From an uncultured Pseudomonadota bacterium (GTDB lineage Bacteria > Pseudomonadota > Gammaproteobacteria > Methylococcales > Methylomonadaceae), in contig CAJBJW010000234.1 of assembly GCA_903953455.1 (NCBI GenBank), positions 1-13,261 of the forward strand: 13,261 nt of DNA. The letters are read 5' to 3'. The number at the start of each line of letters is the position of its first letter. The first letter of the stretch is position 1. A program made the position numbers and the translations under genes. Below the pieces are notes generated by a model that was not told the DNA's origin, did no database searches, and saw nothing but the letters and a program-made list of their open reading frames with translations. Positions 1 through 6,773 of this stretch are shown here, in pieces.

Positions 1-578
1 CTTTCAAGTTGTTTTGCTGTTTTTTTACGGGGAGCGCGTTGCGTTTGCTGATGTAAGATACTTTCTTGTTGACCATCCATTTTTTGTTGAATTGCTTCAA
101 ATATCTGTTCAGGTGAACTAAGGTCTACGTCGTCTAATTCCATACCAAACATATCTTCCATCATGGATTTCATCGTGCTAGCGATATCCTCATCCATCTC
201 CTGTGTTTCAGTATCGAAATCTGTATTGTTATAACGGTTATAAATTTCTTTGAATTCATCCATGCCAACTTGAATTAACTCAATGGCTAAATTACAAATT
301 ATTTCTTTTAGTTTTGCTTTATCGGTTTTCTTAAAGAAGCTATCTCCATGTGCTCGATCAAACAAATACAATAATTCTGCACGAGCCTGATTATACGTAT
401 CAAATAATGGTTGATACTCGGCATTAATTTGTTGTGAAATTTTTAATTTTGAACTTTCCCAATCCACTAAAATCTTCTTTTGAGCGTCAATTTTTTTAAT
501 TAGGCTGTTAAATTTTTTCTGTGCTTTTGATAAAACAGCTTTTTCTGCTTCTTGTTTGATGTAAACGATTTTAGACAT
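1..578 (-). CDS. J-domain (DnaJ-like) co-chaperone, N-terminal part, cut by window edge
   Basis: This frame is open from an ATG at 576-578 to the left edge, about 192 codons with no stop. I translated it by hand. The protein begins MSKIVYIKQEAEK and contains SKAQKKFNSLIKKID, a long helical, charged stretch, an acidic segment rich in Met and Asp near residues 125-155, and near the edge a basic run ending RKKTAKQLE. From memory this order matches a family of gammaproteobacterial J-domain proteins. In that family a roughly 200-residue helical N-terminal region precedes a C-terminal J domain that would recruit an Hsp70 (DnaK). The J domain and its HPD motif would lie beyond the left edge and are not seen. 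No clear Shine-Dalgarno sequence precedes the ATG. The reading frame is secure; the family call is by recognition only. Confidence 0.75.
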   Translation of the reverse strand, partial: MSKIVYIKQEAEKAVLSKAQKKFNSLIKKIDAQKKILVDWESSKLKISQQINAEYQPLFDTYNQARAELLYLFDRAHGDSFFKKTDKAKLKEIICNLAIELIQVGMDEFKEIYNRYNNTDFDTETQEMDEDIASTMKSMMEDMFGMELDDVDLSSPEQIFEAIQQKMDGQQESILHQQTQRAPRKKTAKQLE

Positions 579-1042
579 GAGATAAATTAGGTGAAATTGG
601 CAGGAATACGTGAGCAATCATCGTAGTTAAATAGCGCATAATTATACTCGTGCTAAAAAATATTGCGCGTAAATTAAGTAGAAGTGAGTTCTGCTATAAT
701 TTAATGTCATTTGCTCAAGCAAGTTCTACCGCGTTTTGCAGCATCAAGTCACTCGCATCGACATATTCCATTGTAGAAGACAATTAGCGATGGCCGACGG
801 CACGCATTAGTAAACGGACCAAATCGCCACGTGCAGAAATTGTTGTCACAAAAGAGCGGCGACCACTGATGACCATGTGTTTAATTTTACTTCCTTAAAC
901 GAACTTAATGGCATAATAGCAATCGATTAGCATTGCAGACTTTCACATCAGTCTCAACCAGCATATAAAAAATAGAAAAGATCACTTGCCGTGCTGATTA
1001 CCCATATCATCCTATGTAAAATAACTACTAAATGGTGTATGT
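579..1042. other. Intergenic gap between J-domain gene and pntA, with an integrase relic
   Basis: This gap of about 460 bases separates the divergent J-domain gene and pntA. Its only recognisable content is the recombinase fragment at 715-894. The parts at 579-714 and 895-1042 are AT-rich and show no open frame with clear protein character. A TATAAT-type hexamer occurs on the minus strand at 641-646, upstream of the J-domain gene, but I see no matching -35 box. No strong promoter for pntA could be assigned. Confidence 0.6.
715..894 (-). pseudogene. Decayed C-terminal fragment of a tyrosine recombinase (integrase)
   Basis: Reading the minus strand from an ATG at 874-876 gives a short frame containing SGRRSFVTTISARG, then RLLMRAVGHR, an in-frame TAA (784-786), then LSSTMEYVDASDLMLQ and NAVELA before a final TGA at 715-717. 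This is the C-terminal layout of phage and tyrosine recombinases: the Arg box (H-x-x-R, here I-S-G-R), the GH-R box, and the nucleophile Tyr (codon 763-765) in a Y-x-D-x-S/N-D context, ending in AVEL. The His of the H-x-x-R box is replaced by Ile. A stop sits where Gln (CAA to TAA) would fit. Another in-frame stop lies only seven codons upstream of the ATG, so the catalytic domain start and the arm-binding domain are missing. It is a relic, not a working enzyme. Confidence 0.7.
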
Positions 1043-2587
1043 ATGAAGATTAGTATCCCAAAAGAAATTCACGATGGCGAAAAACGTGTCGCCACCACCC
1101 CTGAAGCCGCGGCACAAATCATAAAACTGGGCTTTAGTGTTAGCATTGAAAGCGGTGCGGGTGTCACTGCAGACATTTCCGATGACGCTTATCGAGCAGT
1201 AGGTGTTGAAATTGTAAAAACAGCCAAAACACTTTGGAAAAACGCCGATATTATTTTAAAAGTGCGTGCGCCAGAGGGAATTGAGCTCGATTTAATGCCC
1301 AACGCAAAAACCTTAATCTGCTTTATATGGCCAGCTCAGAATCCAGAATTAATGGAGCATCTTGCCAAAAAAGATGTGACCGTTCTAGCTATGGATAGCG
1401 TACCTAGAATGTCACGAGCACAAAAACTCGATGCACTCAGTTCAATGGCAAATATTGCCGGATATCGCGCAGTGATAGAAGCTGCTCAACATTTCGGACG
1501 GTTTTTTACAGGTCAAATTACCGCAGCGGGCAAAATTCCTCCCGCTAAAATTTTAGTCATTGGCGCAGGGGTTGCTGGACTTGCTGCTATTGGCACAGCC
1601 AAGGGAATGGGCGCAATTGTTCGCGCTTTTGATACACGGCCCGAAGTAAAAGAGCAAATCGAAAGCATGGACGCCGAGTTTTTAATGCTTGATTTTCATG
1701 ATGATCAAGATGCAGGAGGGGTGGGAGGTTATGCTAAAACCATGTCTCCAGAATTTATTGCCGCTGAAATGGAACTATTTGCTCAACAAGCAAAAGAAGT
1801 CGATATTATTATTACCACCGCATTAATTCCAGGACGCCCCGCCCCAAAGTTAATTACCACTCAAATGGTAAAATCCATGAAAGCAGGAAGTGTTATTGTG
1901 GATTTAGCCGCGGAGCAAGGTGGAAATTGCGAGTTAACCCAAAAAGATGATGTTGTAGTTAAAGAAGGCGTCACCATTATTGGTTATACCAATCTGCCAA
2001 GTCGCTTAGCCAATCAATCTAGTCAGCTTTATGCCACTAATTTACGGCATCTGCTTACAGAATTAACACCTCAAAAAGATGGAATCATTCACGTCAACTT
2101 CGATGATGAAGTGTTACGCGGGGCAACTGTTATCAAAGAAGGCAAAATTACATGGCCTCCTCCCCCTCCAACACTTTCTGCCGCTGCTGCGCCTAAAGCC
2201 GAAACGATAATTGTGGTTAAAAAAGAACCCTCCTCCTTCATTCCCGCCTTTATTAAACCATTTATACCTTTACTTATTGGTGGTCTTGCGTTGTTGGGTT
2301 TAGGATCAGTGGCGCCTGCGTCATTTATGTCACATTTCACTGTTTTTGTTCTAGCTTGTTTTATTGGTTATCAAGTCATCTGGAATGTATCTCCCTCACT
2401 TCATACTCCACTGATGAGTGTCACAAATGCTATTAGTGGCATCATTGTGATTGGCGCATTAATTCAAGTTTCCACGCCAAGTATTAGCATGAGTCTACTC
2501 GCGGGAATGGCCATTTTAATTGCAACCATCAATATTACGGGTGGTTTTTTAGTCACACGCCGTATGCTTGATATGTTTAGAAAATAG
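1043..2587 (+). CDS. pntA: NAD(P) transhydrogenase subunit alpha
   Basis: This is the alpha subunit of the proton-translocating transhydrogenase, which moves hydride between NADH and NADP+ in the inner membrane using the proton gradient. At 514 residues it is close to the E. coli subunit (about 510). The NAD(H)-binding domain I spans about residues 1-375. It has the dinucleotide-binding motif GAGVAG at 174-179 and the conserved loop PRMSRAQKLDALSS at 121-134, where R122, Q127 and D130 match the Arg, Gln and Asp of the known nicotinamide-contacting loop. A proline-rich linker (PPPPP from 372) leads to four predicted membrane helices near 403-421, 429-447, 456-475 and 483-503, as in two-subunit enzymes. 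The start lacks a strong ribosome-binding site: GGTG lies 5 bases upstream. pntB follows after 10 bases. Confidence 0.97.
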   Translation: MKISIPKEIHDGEKRVATTPEAAAQIIKLGFSVSIESGAGVTADISDDAYRAVGVEIVKTAKTLWKNADIILKVRAPEGIELDLMPNAKTLICFIWPAQNPELMEHLAKKDVTVLAMDSVPRMSRAQKLDALSSMANIAGYRAVIEAAQHFGRFFTGQITAAGKIPPAKILVIGAGVAGLAAIGTAKGMGAIVRAFDTRPEVKEQIESMDAEFLMLDFHDDQDAGGVGGYAKTMSPEFIAAEMELFAQQAKEVDIIITTALIPGRPAPKLITTQMVKSMKAGSVIVDLAAEQGGNCELTQKDDVVVKEGVTIIGYTNLPSRLANQSSQLYATNLRHLLTELTPQKDGIIHVNFDDEVLRGATVIKEGKITWPPPPPTLSAAAAPKAETIIVVKKEPSSFIPAFIKPFIPLLIGGLALLGLGSVAPASFMSHFTVFVLACFIGYQVIWNVSPSLHTPLMSVTNAISGIIVIGALIQVSTPSISMSLLAGMAILIATINITGGFLVTRRMLDMFRK

Positions 2588-2588
2588 G

Positions 2589-2595
2589 GGAAGGA
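2589..2595 (+). promoter_or_regulatory. Strong Shine-Dalgarno site of pntB
   Basis: A purine-rich GGAAGGA-type sequence lies just after the pntA stop and 2 to 7 bases before ATG 2598. It fixes the pntB start at 2598. A longer frame starting at 2568 inside pntA would add ten residues (MICLENRGRT) without a site of its own, and it would break the match to the 462-residue family length. Confidence 0.7.
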
Positions 2596-2597
2596 CT

Positions 2598-3986
2598 ATG
2601 TCTCAAAGTTTAGTTACGATGTCATATATTGTAGCCACGATTCTTTTCATTTTGAGTTTAAGTGGTTTGAGCAATCAAGAAACTGCTCGTCGCGGAAATT
2701 ATTACGGTATGTTGGGTATGGCAATTGCCATTGGTGCGACAGCTTTAAGCGCATCGGTTACCAGTTATGTCATGCTAATTATTGCATTGACAATTGGTGG
2801 CGTCATTGGTGCAAAAGCGGCGACAAAAGTTGAAATGACGCAAATGCCTGAACTGGTTGCTATCATGCACAGTCTAGTGGGATTAGCCGCTGTTTTAGTC
2901 GGCTATACAAATTTCATGGATACAGGAAGTTTGAGTGGTGTTGAAAAAAGCATACATGAAGTTGAAATTTATATAGGTATTCTAATTGGTGCGGTGACGT
3001 TTTCAGGTTCAGTGATTGCGTTTGGTAAATTAAGTGAGCGTATTAGCGGAAAACCCTTATTACTTCCTCATCGTCATTTACTGAATTTAGGTCTGCTGAC
3101 TTTGACGATTTTATTAGGAAGCTGGTTTTTAAGTTCAGCAGAAACTGACGGTGGCACCTTCCCTCTATTACTCATGACAATTGTTGCATTAGCATTTGGC
3201 ATTCACATGGTTATGGCCATTGGCGGTGCAGATATGCCTGTGGTTGTGTCTATGCTCAACAGTTATTCAGGTTGGGCAGCTGCGGCAACGGGTTTTATGC
3301 TAAGCAATGATTTATTAATTGTTACCGGTGCGCTGGTAGGTAGTAGTGGTGCCATTTTGAGTTATATTATGTGCCGAGCAATGAATCGTCATTTTTTAAG
3401 TGTGATTGCAGGTGGATTTGGCACAGTATCTGGTGGTGAGGCTGCAGAGGTCATCGGCGATATTCAATCCATTGAAGCGCATGAAACTGCAAAACTTTTG
3501 ATGGAAGCTAAAACAATTATGATTATTCCTGGTTATGGGATGGCAGTTGCTCAAGCTCAACATACCGTTTATGAAATGACAAAATTTCTTCGGTCAAAAG
3601 GTAAAAAAGTTGGATTTGGGATTCATCCTGTGGCAGGACGTATGCCTGGTCACATGAATGTTCTGCTAGCTGAAGCAAAAGTACCTTATGATATTGTGTT
3701 TGAAATGGACGAAATTAACAACGATTGGGCAGATGTTGAAGTATCAATTGTTATTGGTGCAAATGACATCGTCAATCCATCAGCATTAACGGATCCCAAT
3801 AGTCCTATTGCAGGTATGCCTGTCTTAGAATGTTGGAAAAGTGATACAACTATCGTACTTAAACGCTCCATGGCCTCTGGCTATGCCGGAGTGGGTAATC
3901 CTTTATTTGTTGAAGAAAATACACGCATGCTGTTTGGAGATGCAAACGTCATGTTACAAGGCGTTTTAAAAGCGTTGCAAGCATAG
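2598..3986 (+). CDS. pntB: NAD(P) transhydrogenase subunit beta
   Basis: The beta subunit holds most of the membrane domain II and the NADP(H)-binding domain III. From ATG 2598 the protein is 462 residues, the same as E. coli PntB. About eight or nine hydrophobic segments fill residues 1-260. His91 in MPELVAIMHSLVG is at the position of the E. coli proton-channel histidine. The conserved GGADMPVVVSMLNSYSG stretch (209-225) carries an Asp and an Asn known to matter for proton transfer. Domain III has the NADP site PGYGMAVAQAQ at 311-321, GIHPVAGRMPGHMN at 341-354, EMDEIN at 369-374 and GANDIVNP at 387-394. All the key residues I looked for are present, so the enzyme should be active. It is translationally close to pntA and ends before a hairpin at 4003-4033. 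Confidence 0.97.
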   Translation: MSQSLVTMSYIVATILFILSLSGLSNQETARRGNYYGMLGMAIAIGATALSASVTSYVMLIIALTIGGVIGAKAATKVEMTQMPELVAIMHSLVGLAAVLVGYTNFMDTGSLSGVEKSIHEVEIYIGILIGAVTFSGSVIAFGKLSERISGKPLLLPHRHLLNLGLLTLTILLGSWFLSSAETDGGTFPLLLMTIVALAFGIHMVMAIGGADMPVVVSMLNSYSGWAAAATGFMLSNDLLIVTGALVGSSGAILSYIMCRAMNRHFLSVIAGGFGTVSGGEAAEVIGDIQSIEAHETAKLLMEAKTIMIIPGYGMAVAQAQHTVYEMTKFLRSKGKKVGFGIHPVAGRMPGHMNVLLAEAKVPYDIVFEMDEINNDWADVEVSIVIGANDIVNPSALTDPNSPIAGMPVLECWKSDTTIVLKRSMASGYAGVGNPLFVEENTRMLFGDANVMLQGVLKALQA

Positions 3987-4002
3987 TCGAGTTATGTAAT
4001 GC

Positions 4003-4033
4003 GCAGGATTTAATGAGTTTCGTTAAATCCTGC
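4003..4033. terminator. Hairpin between convergent pntB and MutS-like gene
   Basis: GCAGGATTTAA (4003-4013) pairs perfectly with TTAAATCCTGC (4023-4033) around a 9-base loop. It starts 16 bases after the pntB stop and ends 58 bases before the end of the minus-strand gene, so it could stop transcription from both sides. There is no long T-run on either side, so it is not a textbook intrinsic terminator. Confidence 0.5.
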
Positions 4034-4091
4034 ACAATAAAATTATTTCTGCAATATTACCAATATAAAAATCTACATCGAAAATGACAGA

Positions 4092-5660
4092 TTATTGTGT
4101 AAGATAAAAATCAATATCTTCTTTTGAAAAACCAATTTTTTTCGCTACGCGATCAGCGTGACTCACCCGAGAGATACCCTCAATGATTTTATGTGTGGGT
4201 AAATCACCTAAAAACTCAACCTGCCGTGCCACGCCAATATGCTGTTTTACAAGCTCATCGACTAATTGATGATTGTGGGTTATTAAAATAGTACTATTCC
4301 CCTTGCGATAAAAACCACTTAATACCGTCAAAGACGATTCCATTTTCTCTTCAAACGTTGTTCCTTCAGATAACTCATCCAAAATAACTAAACTCCGCGC
4401 ACTACACGCTAAAAAGACTTCTTTTGTGCGCTTAAGCTCTGCACCAAATCGACCTTCACCGTCATTGAGTTTGCTAATTTCAGGTGCTTGATAAAAGATT
4501 TTATCCGCCACACTCAACGTCGCACTTCGAGCTGGAACAAAGCATCCAATTTGAGCGAGAAGTTGAATTTGCGAAATAGTTTTGCAAAATGCCGTTTTAC
4601 CACCGCTATTTGGCCCCGTAATGGCTAATACTTTATTGTGATCAAGCGTCAAATCATTGCCAATGTATTGAGGATTTTCTTTGCCCAAAATAGGATTCAT
4701 GGCCTCGCAGAGAATCATACGATGTTGTTCACTATCAACAATCGATGGCAATACGGTGGTATGACCAAAGTTATCAGCAAATTTTAGAAATGACAATAAT
4801 TCATCTAATTGTCCAAGCGCATCCAACGCACTCGCTAATTCCTGAGATTGTTTATATTCTTCACGTAAGGGAATAATAAAATTATCCCGATCAAAATTAC
4901 CTACCCATGGAAAATAAAGCAATAAGAACGGCGATAAAAAAAGCGCTTGACCAATCACCCCTGGAATAAAATAAAACAATGTGCATAATGCTCCGGTAAG
5001 TAAGGCAAGTACTAATGGCTTAAATAGACTCGGATAAAATACAACAGCGGGCAACCACCACGATTTACGACGTTCTTGGCGTGTTTGCAAACTCGTTTCA
5101 GTTAAATACACACTCTGTGTCATTAACGCATACGTGCGACTCGCTGCAAATGATTTAATATGGTCGAATAATTCGTTTAAATAAGCACTTTCAGGAGATG
5201 GGCACTCTTGAATGCCTGTCACAAAATTCGTGACAAAACGCACACCACGTTTATATTGTGCATAACCATAACCTTCAATGTCTTTACCGTTTTTACTACT
5301 GCCAAACATCGGAAGGAAATCAGCAAATAATAAACGATAAAAACTATTTTCACGTTCAACGCCAATACTGATAATGCTTTGAATAGCCGTTTTTAATGCT
5401 ACGTTGTCGCGCAGCTCTTCTAGCGCAAGCTGTTTGTTTTCAATATCGTGTCTTTTACTTAGCGGCGTCACTAACGAACGAAATAAAATAGATTGCCCAA
5501 TAACCGATTCTGCATAATTTACCGCATCAAATAAATTGTCAACTTCTAAGGCGCTCACCCCACCGGCATCTAATACGCCCTCACCTGTTGGCAGAGATTC
5601 AGTCACCTTTATTGATGGCCAATCCAACTGTTTCCATAAACCGAGTAAATGTTGTTTCAC
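4092..5660 (-). CDS. MutS-family ATPase with two membrane segments
   Basis: The 522-residue protein ends in a clear MutS-type ATPase domain. It has Walker A GPNSGGKT at 349-356, a Walker B strand LVILDEL at 424-430 followed by SEGT, and THNH at 461-464. Between the helical N-terminal region (1-200) and the ATPase lies a hydrophobic pair at about 205-231 and 234-253, which should anchor it in the membrane with the ATPase in the cytoplasm. It is far shorter than MutS (about 850). I see no mismatch-binding F-x-E motif, and no Smr domain as in MutS2. It therefore belongs with the poorly known MutS-related membrane ATPases, and a role in mismatch repair should not be assumed. The start is a GTG (5658-5660) supported by GGAG 7 bases upstream. 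The gene is convergent with pntB. Confidence 0.88.
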   Translation of the reverse strand: MKQHLLGLWKQLDWPSIKVTESLPTGEGVLDAGGVSALEVDNLFDAVNYAESVIGQSILFRSLVTPLSKRHDIENKQLALEELRDNVALKTAIQSIISIGVERENSFYRLLFADFLPMFGSSKNGKDIEGYGYAQYKRGVRFVTNFVTGIQECPSPESAYLNELFDHIKSFAASRTYALMTQSVYLTETSLQTRQERRKSWWLPAVVFYPSLFKPLVLALLTGALCTLFYFIPGVIGQALFLSPFLLLYFPWVGNFDRDNFIIPLREEYKQSQELASALDALGQLDELLSFLKFADNFGHTTVLPSIVDSEQHRMILCEAMNPILGKENPQYIGNDLTLDHNKVLAITGPNSGGKTAFCKTISQIQLLAQIGCFVPARSATLSVADKIFYQAPEISKLNDGEGRFGAELKRTKEVFLACSARSLVILDELSEGTTFEEKMESSLTVLSGFYRKGNSTILITHNHQLVDELVKQHIGVARQVEFLGDLPTHKIIEGISRVSHADRVAKKIGFSKEDIDFYLTQ

Positions 5661-5707
5661 TTGACGTCTCCAGATAAAGAATATTATTGATTGCTTTGAT
5701 GTATTTT

Positions 5708-5812
5708 TTAATCATCGGTATTGTGAGCCAAATCTTCATTTAACCTTATATTTTGAGACAATTGCTCAAAGGCCTCAAAAAACACTTCAATTATATTGAA
5801 ATCAAGTGACAT
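5708..5812 (-). CDS. Possible 34-residue small protein or gene remnant
   Basis: An ATG at 5810-5812 opens a 34-codon frame beginning MSLDFNIIEVFFEAFEQLSQ and ending in an acidic tail, with a TAA at 5708-5710. It lies on the same strand as the MutS-like gene and ends 47 bases before that gene's GTG. Its composition (an amphipathic, acidic helix) looks protein-like, and the frame stays open for about 16 more codons upstream of the ATG before a stop. There is no proper ribosome-binding site: GGG touches the ATG. I do not recognise it. It could be a small leader protein, a remnant, or chance. Confidence 0.22.
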   Translation of the reverse strand: MSLDFNIIEVFFEAFEQLSQNIRLNEDLAHNTDD

Positions 5813-5918
5813 CCCAATTTGATGATACAAAATAAAATAAAAAGCAAAAATCCAATTTTACTCTCATTTCTCAATGAAATGCATTGTAATCGTTCAATCG
5901 GTTTGGACATAGACTTAA

Positions 5919-6038
5919 CATAAACGAAATGATAGTTCTGGCGCATCTATAATTATACAATCGGAACCTTCGAAACGGTCAAAACCAAACCGCATTTCTG
6001 TCATGCAAGAGGCCAAGCATGGTGGCGAAATTAAATAG
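5919..6038 (+). pseudogene. Unidentified coding-like remnant
   Basis: A frame bounded by stops runs about 39 codons from just after a TAA near 5918 to TAG 6036-6038. It contains DSSGASIIIQ, then SEPSKRSKPNRISVMQEAKH, and ends GGEIK. It has no ATG near its 5' end and no ribosome-binding site. The hydrophilic, basic composition resembles the end of a DNA-binding or transposon protein, but I cannot place it in a family. It may be a leftover of an inactivated gene or only chance. Confidence 0.2.
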
Positions 6039-6062
6039 TATTTGATTGAAAGTAAAATATAG

Positions 6063-6090
6063 TTGACTAATTTAGTATGTTTTATATATC
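6063..6090 (+). promoter_or_regulatory. Candidate sigma-70 promoter for flavin reductase gene
   Basis: TTGACT (6063-6068) and TATATC (6085-6090) are separated by 16 bases and lie about 108 bases upstream of the ATG at 6198. The match is moderate and the background is A/T-rich, so chance occurrence is possible. Confidence 0.33.
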
Positions 6091-6197
6091 CTTAAGCCCA
6101 AATGAAATAAAAACGTGGCTAATTGCTCTATATGGAATTAAATTTAGAAAAGAGTTTTGTATTTTAGGATTTCAATTGGGTCAAAGAGAGGTGAACG

Positions 6198-6674
6198 ATG
6201 AAAACATTACACGAATTGCTTAAACAAATTTCACATGGTGTTTATGTCATCAGTGTGTGTGAGGGTGAAGAAAATAATGCGTTCACTGCGGCATGGGTGA
6301 TGCAAGTTTCATTTTCACCATTATTGTTAGCCTTCAGTATCAGTCCAATGCATCGCACATATAAATTATTATGTCGTAGTGGTGAGTGTGCTATCAATGT
6401 TTTAAAACAAGACCAAACAGCATTAGCCTTGCATTTTTCGAGTTCAAACTTGAATAAAATGACCGATCATAAATGGCAATTTGCAAAAACAAAATCACCG
6501 ATACTCTCAGAAAGTTCAGCCTATTTTGATTGCAAGGTTAAACAAACGATAACTACTGGTGATCATGTGCTAGTTGTGTGTGAAGTCATTGACGCAGGAT
6601 ATTTAGAGCAAGGCAAGCCAATGTTGTACTGCGAAACTGGTGATATGGATGGCAGTAGTCAATTTTTTAAATAG
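6198..6674 (+). CDS. Flavin reductase-like FMN-binding protein
   Basis: This 158-residue protein has the split-barrel fold signature of the flavin reductase-like family (HpaC, ActVB and related NAD(P)H:flavin oxidoreductases). Those enzymes supply reduced flavin to monooxygenases or bind FMN. Visible marks are HGVYVISV at 13-20, AFTAAWVMQVSFSPLLLAFS at 28-47 (the flavin phosphate and first strand region), SGECAINVL at 61-69, and the conserved GDH at 121-123 within TTGDHVLVVCEVIDAG. The start at 6198 is supported by an AGAGAGG ribosome-binding site about 7 bases upstream. It stands alone between a divergent and a convergent gene, with no partner monooxygenase beside it, so its substrate cannot be told. 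It is probably cytosolic: there is no signal peptide or membrane segment. Confidence 0.88.
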   Translation: MKTLHELLKQISHGVYVISVCEGEENNAFTAAWVMQVSFSPLLLAFSISPMHRTYKLLCRSGECAINVLKQDQTALALHFSSSNLNKMTDHKWQFAKTKSPILSESSAYFDCKVKQTITTGDHVLVVCEVIDAGYLEQGKPMLYCETGDMDGSSQFFK

Positions 6675-6681
6675 TCATATC

Positions 6682-6703
6682 GCGATATTTCATGAACTAT
6701 CGC
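6682..6703. terminator. Weak hairpin between convergent genes
   Basis: GCGATA (6682-6687) pairs with TATCGC (6698-6703) around a 10-base loop, 8 bases after the flavin reductase stop. Only a short AATTTTG follows. It lies about 70 bases beyond the end of the convergent hybrid kinase gene and could end transcription from either side, but the stem is short. Confidence 0.35.
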
Positions 6704-6773
6704 AATTTTGAACTGCCAACTTTTTATAATCACTTAATGGATTTATAGTACCCAAACACATCCTGTTAACTAT

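Larger units (their letters stand above)
5661..6197. other. AT-rich gap between MutS-like gene and flavin reductase gene
   Basis: This 537-base gap lies between divergent genes. It has no long open frame. Two short coding-like stretches are described separately (5708-5812 minus and 5919-6038 plus), together with a candidate promoter at 6063-6090. Stretches at 5820-5850 and 6040-6170 are very A/T-rich. I see no inverted-repeat ends or target duplication that would mark an insertion sequence. Confidence 0.5.

Noticed and set aside
641..646. TATAAT hexamer on the minus strand upstream of the J-domain gene
   Set aside because: No -35 box at 15-19 bases and no extended -10; in A/T-rich DNA this alone is not enough to call a promoter.
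986..1022. TTGCCG with TATCAT or TATGTA as a pntA promoter
   Set aside because: The spacers are 13 or 21 bases, outside the normal range, so no promoter is called.
2089..2340. Open frame of 83 codons on the minus strand inside pntA
   Set aside because: It lies opposite the linker and first membrane segment of a well-conserved gene, and its sequence has no recognisable family character.
2568..2597. Ten-residue upstream extension of pntB
   Set aside because: It overlaps the pntA end, lacks its own ribosome-binding site and departs from the 462-residue family length; ATG 2598 has a strong site.
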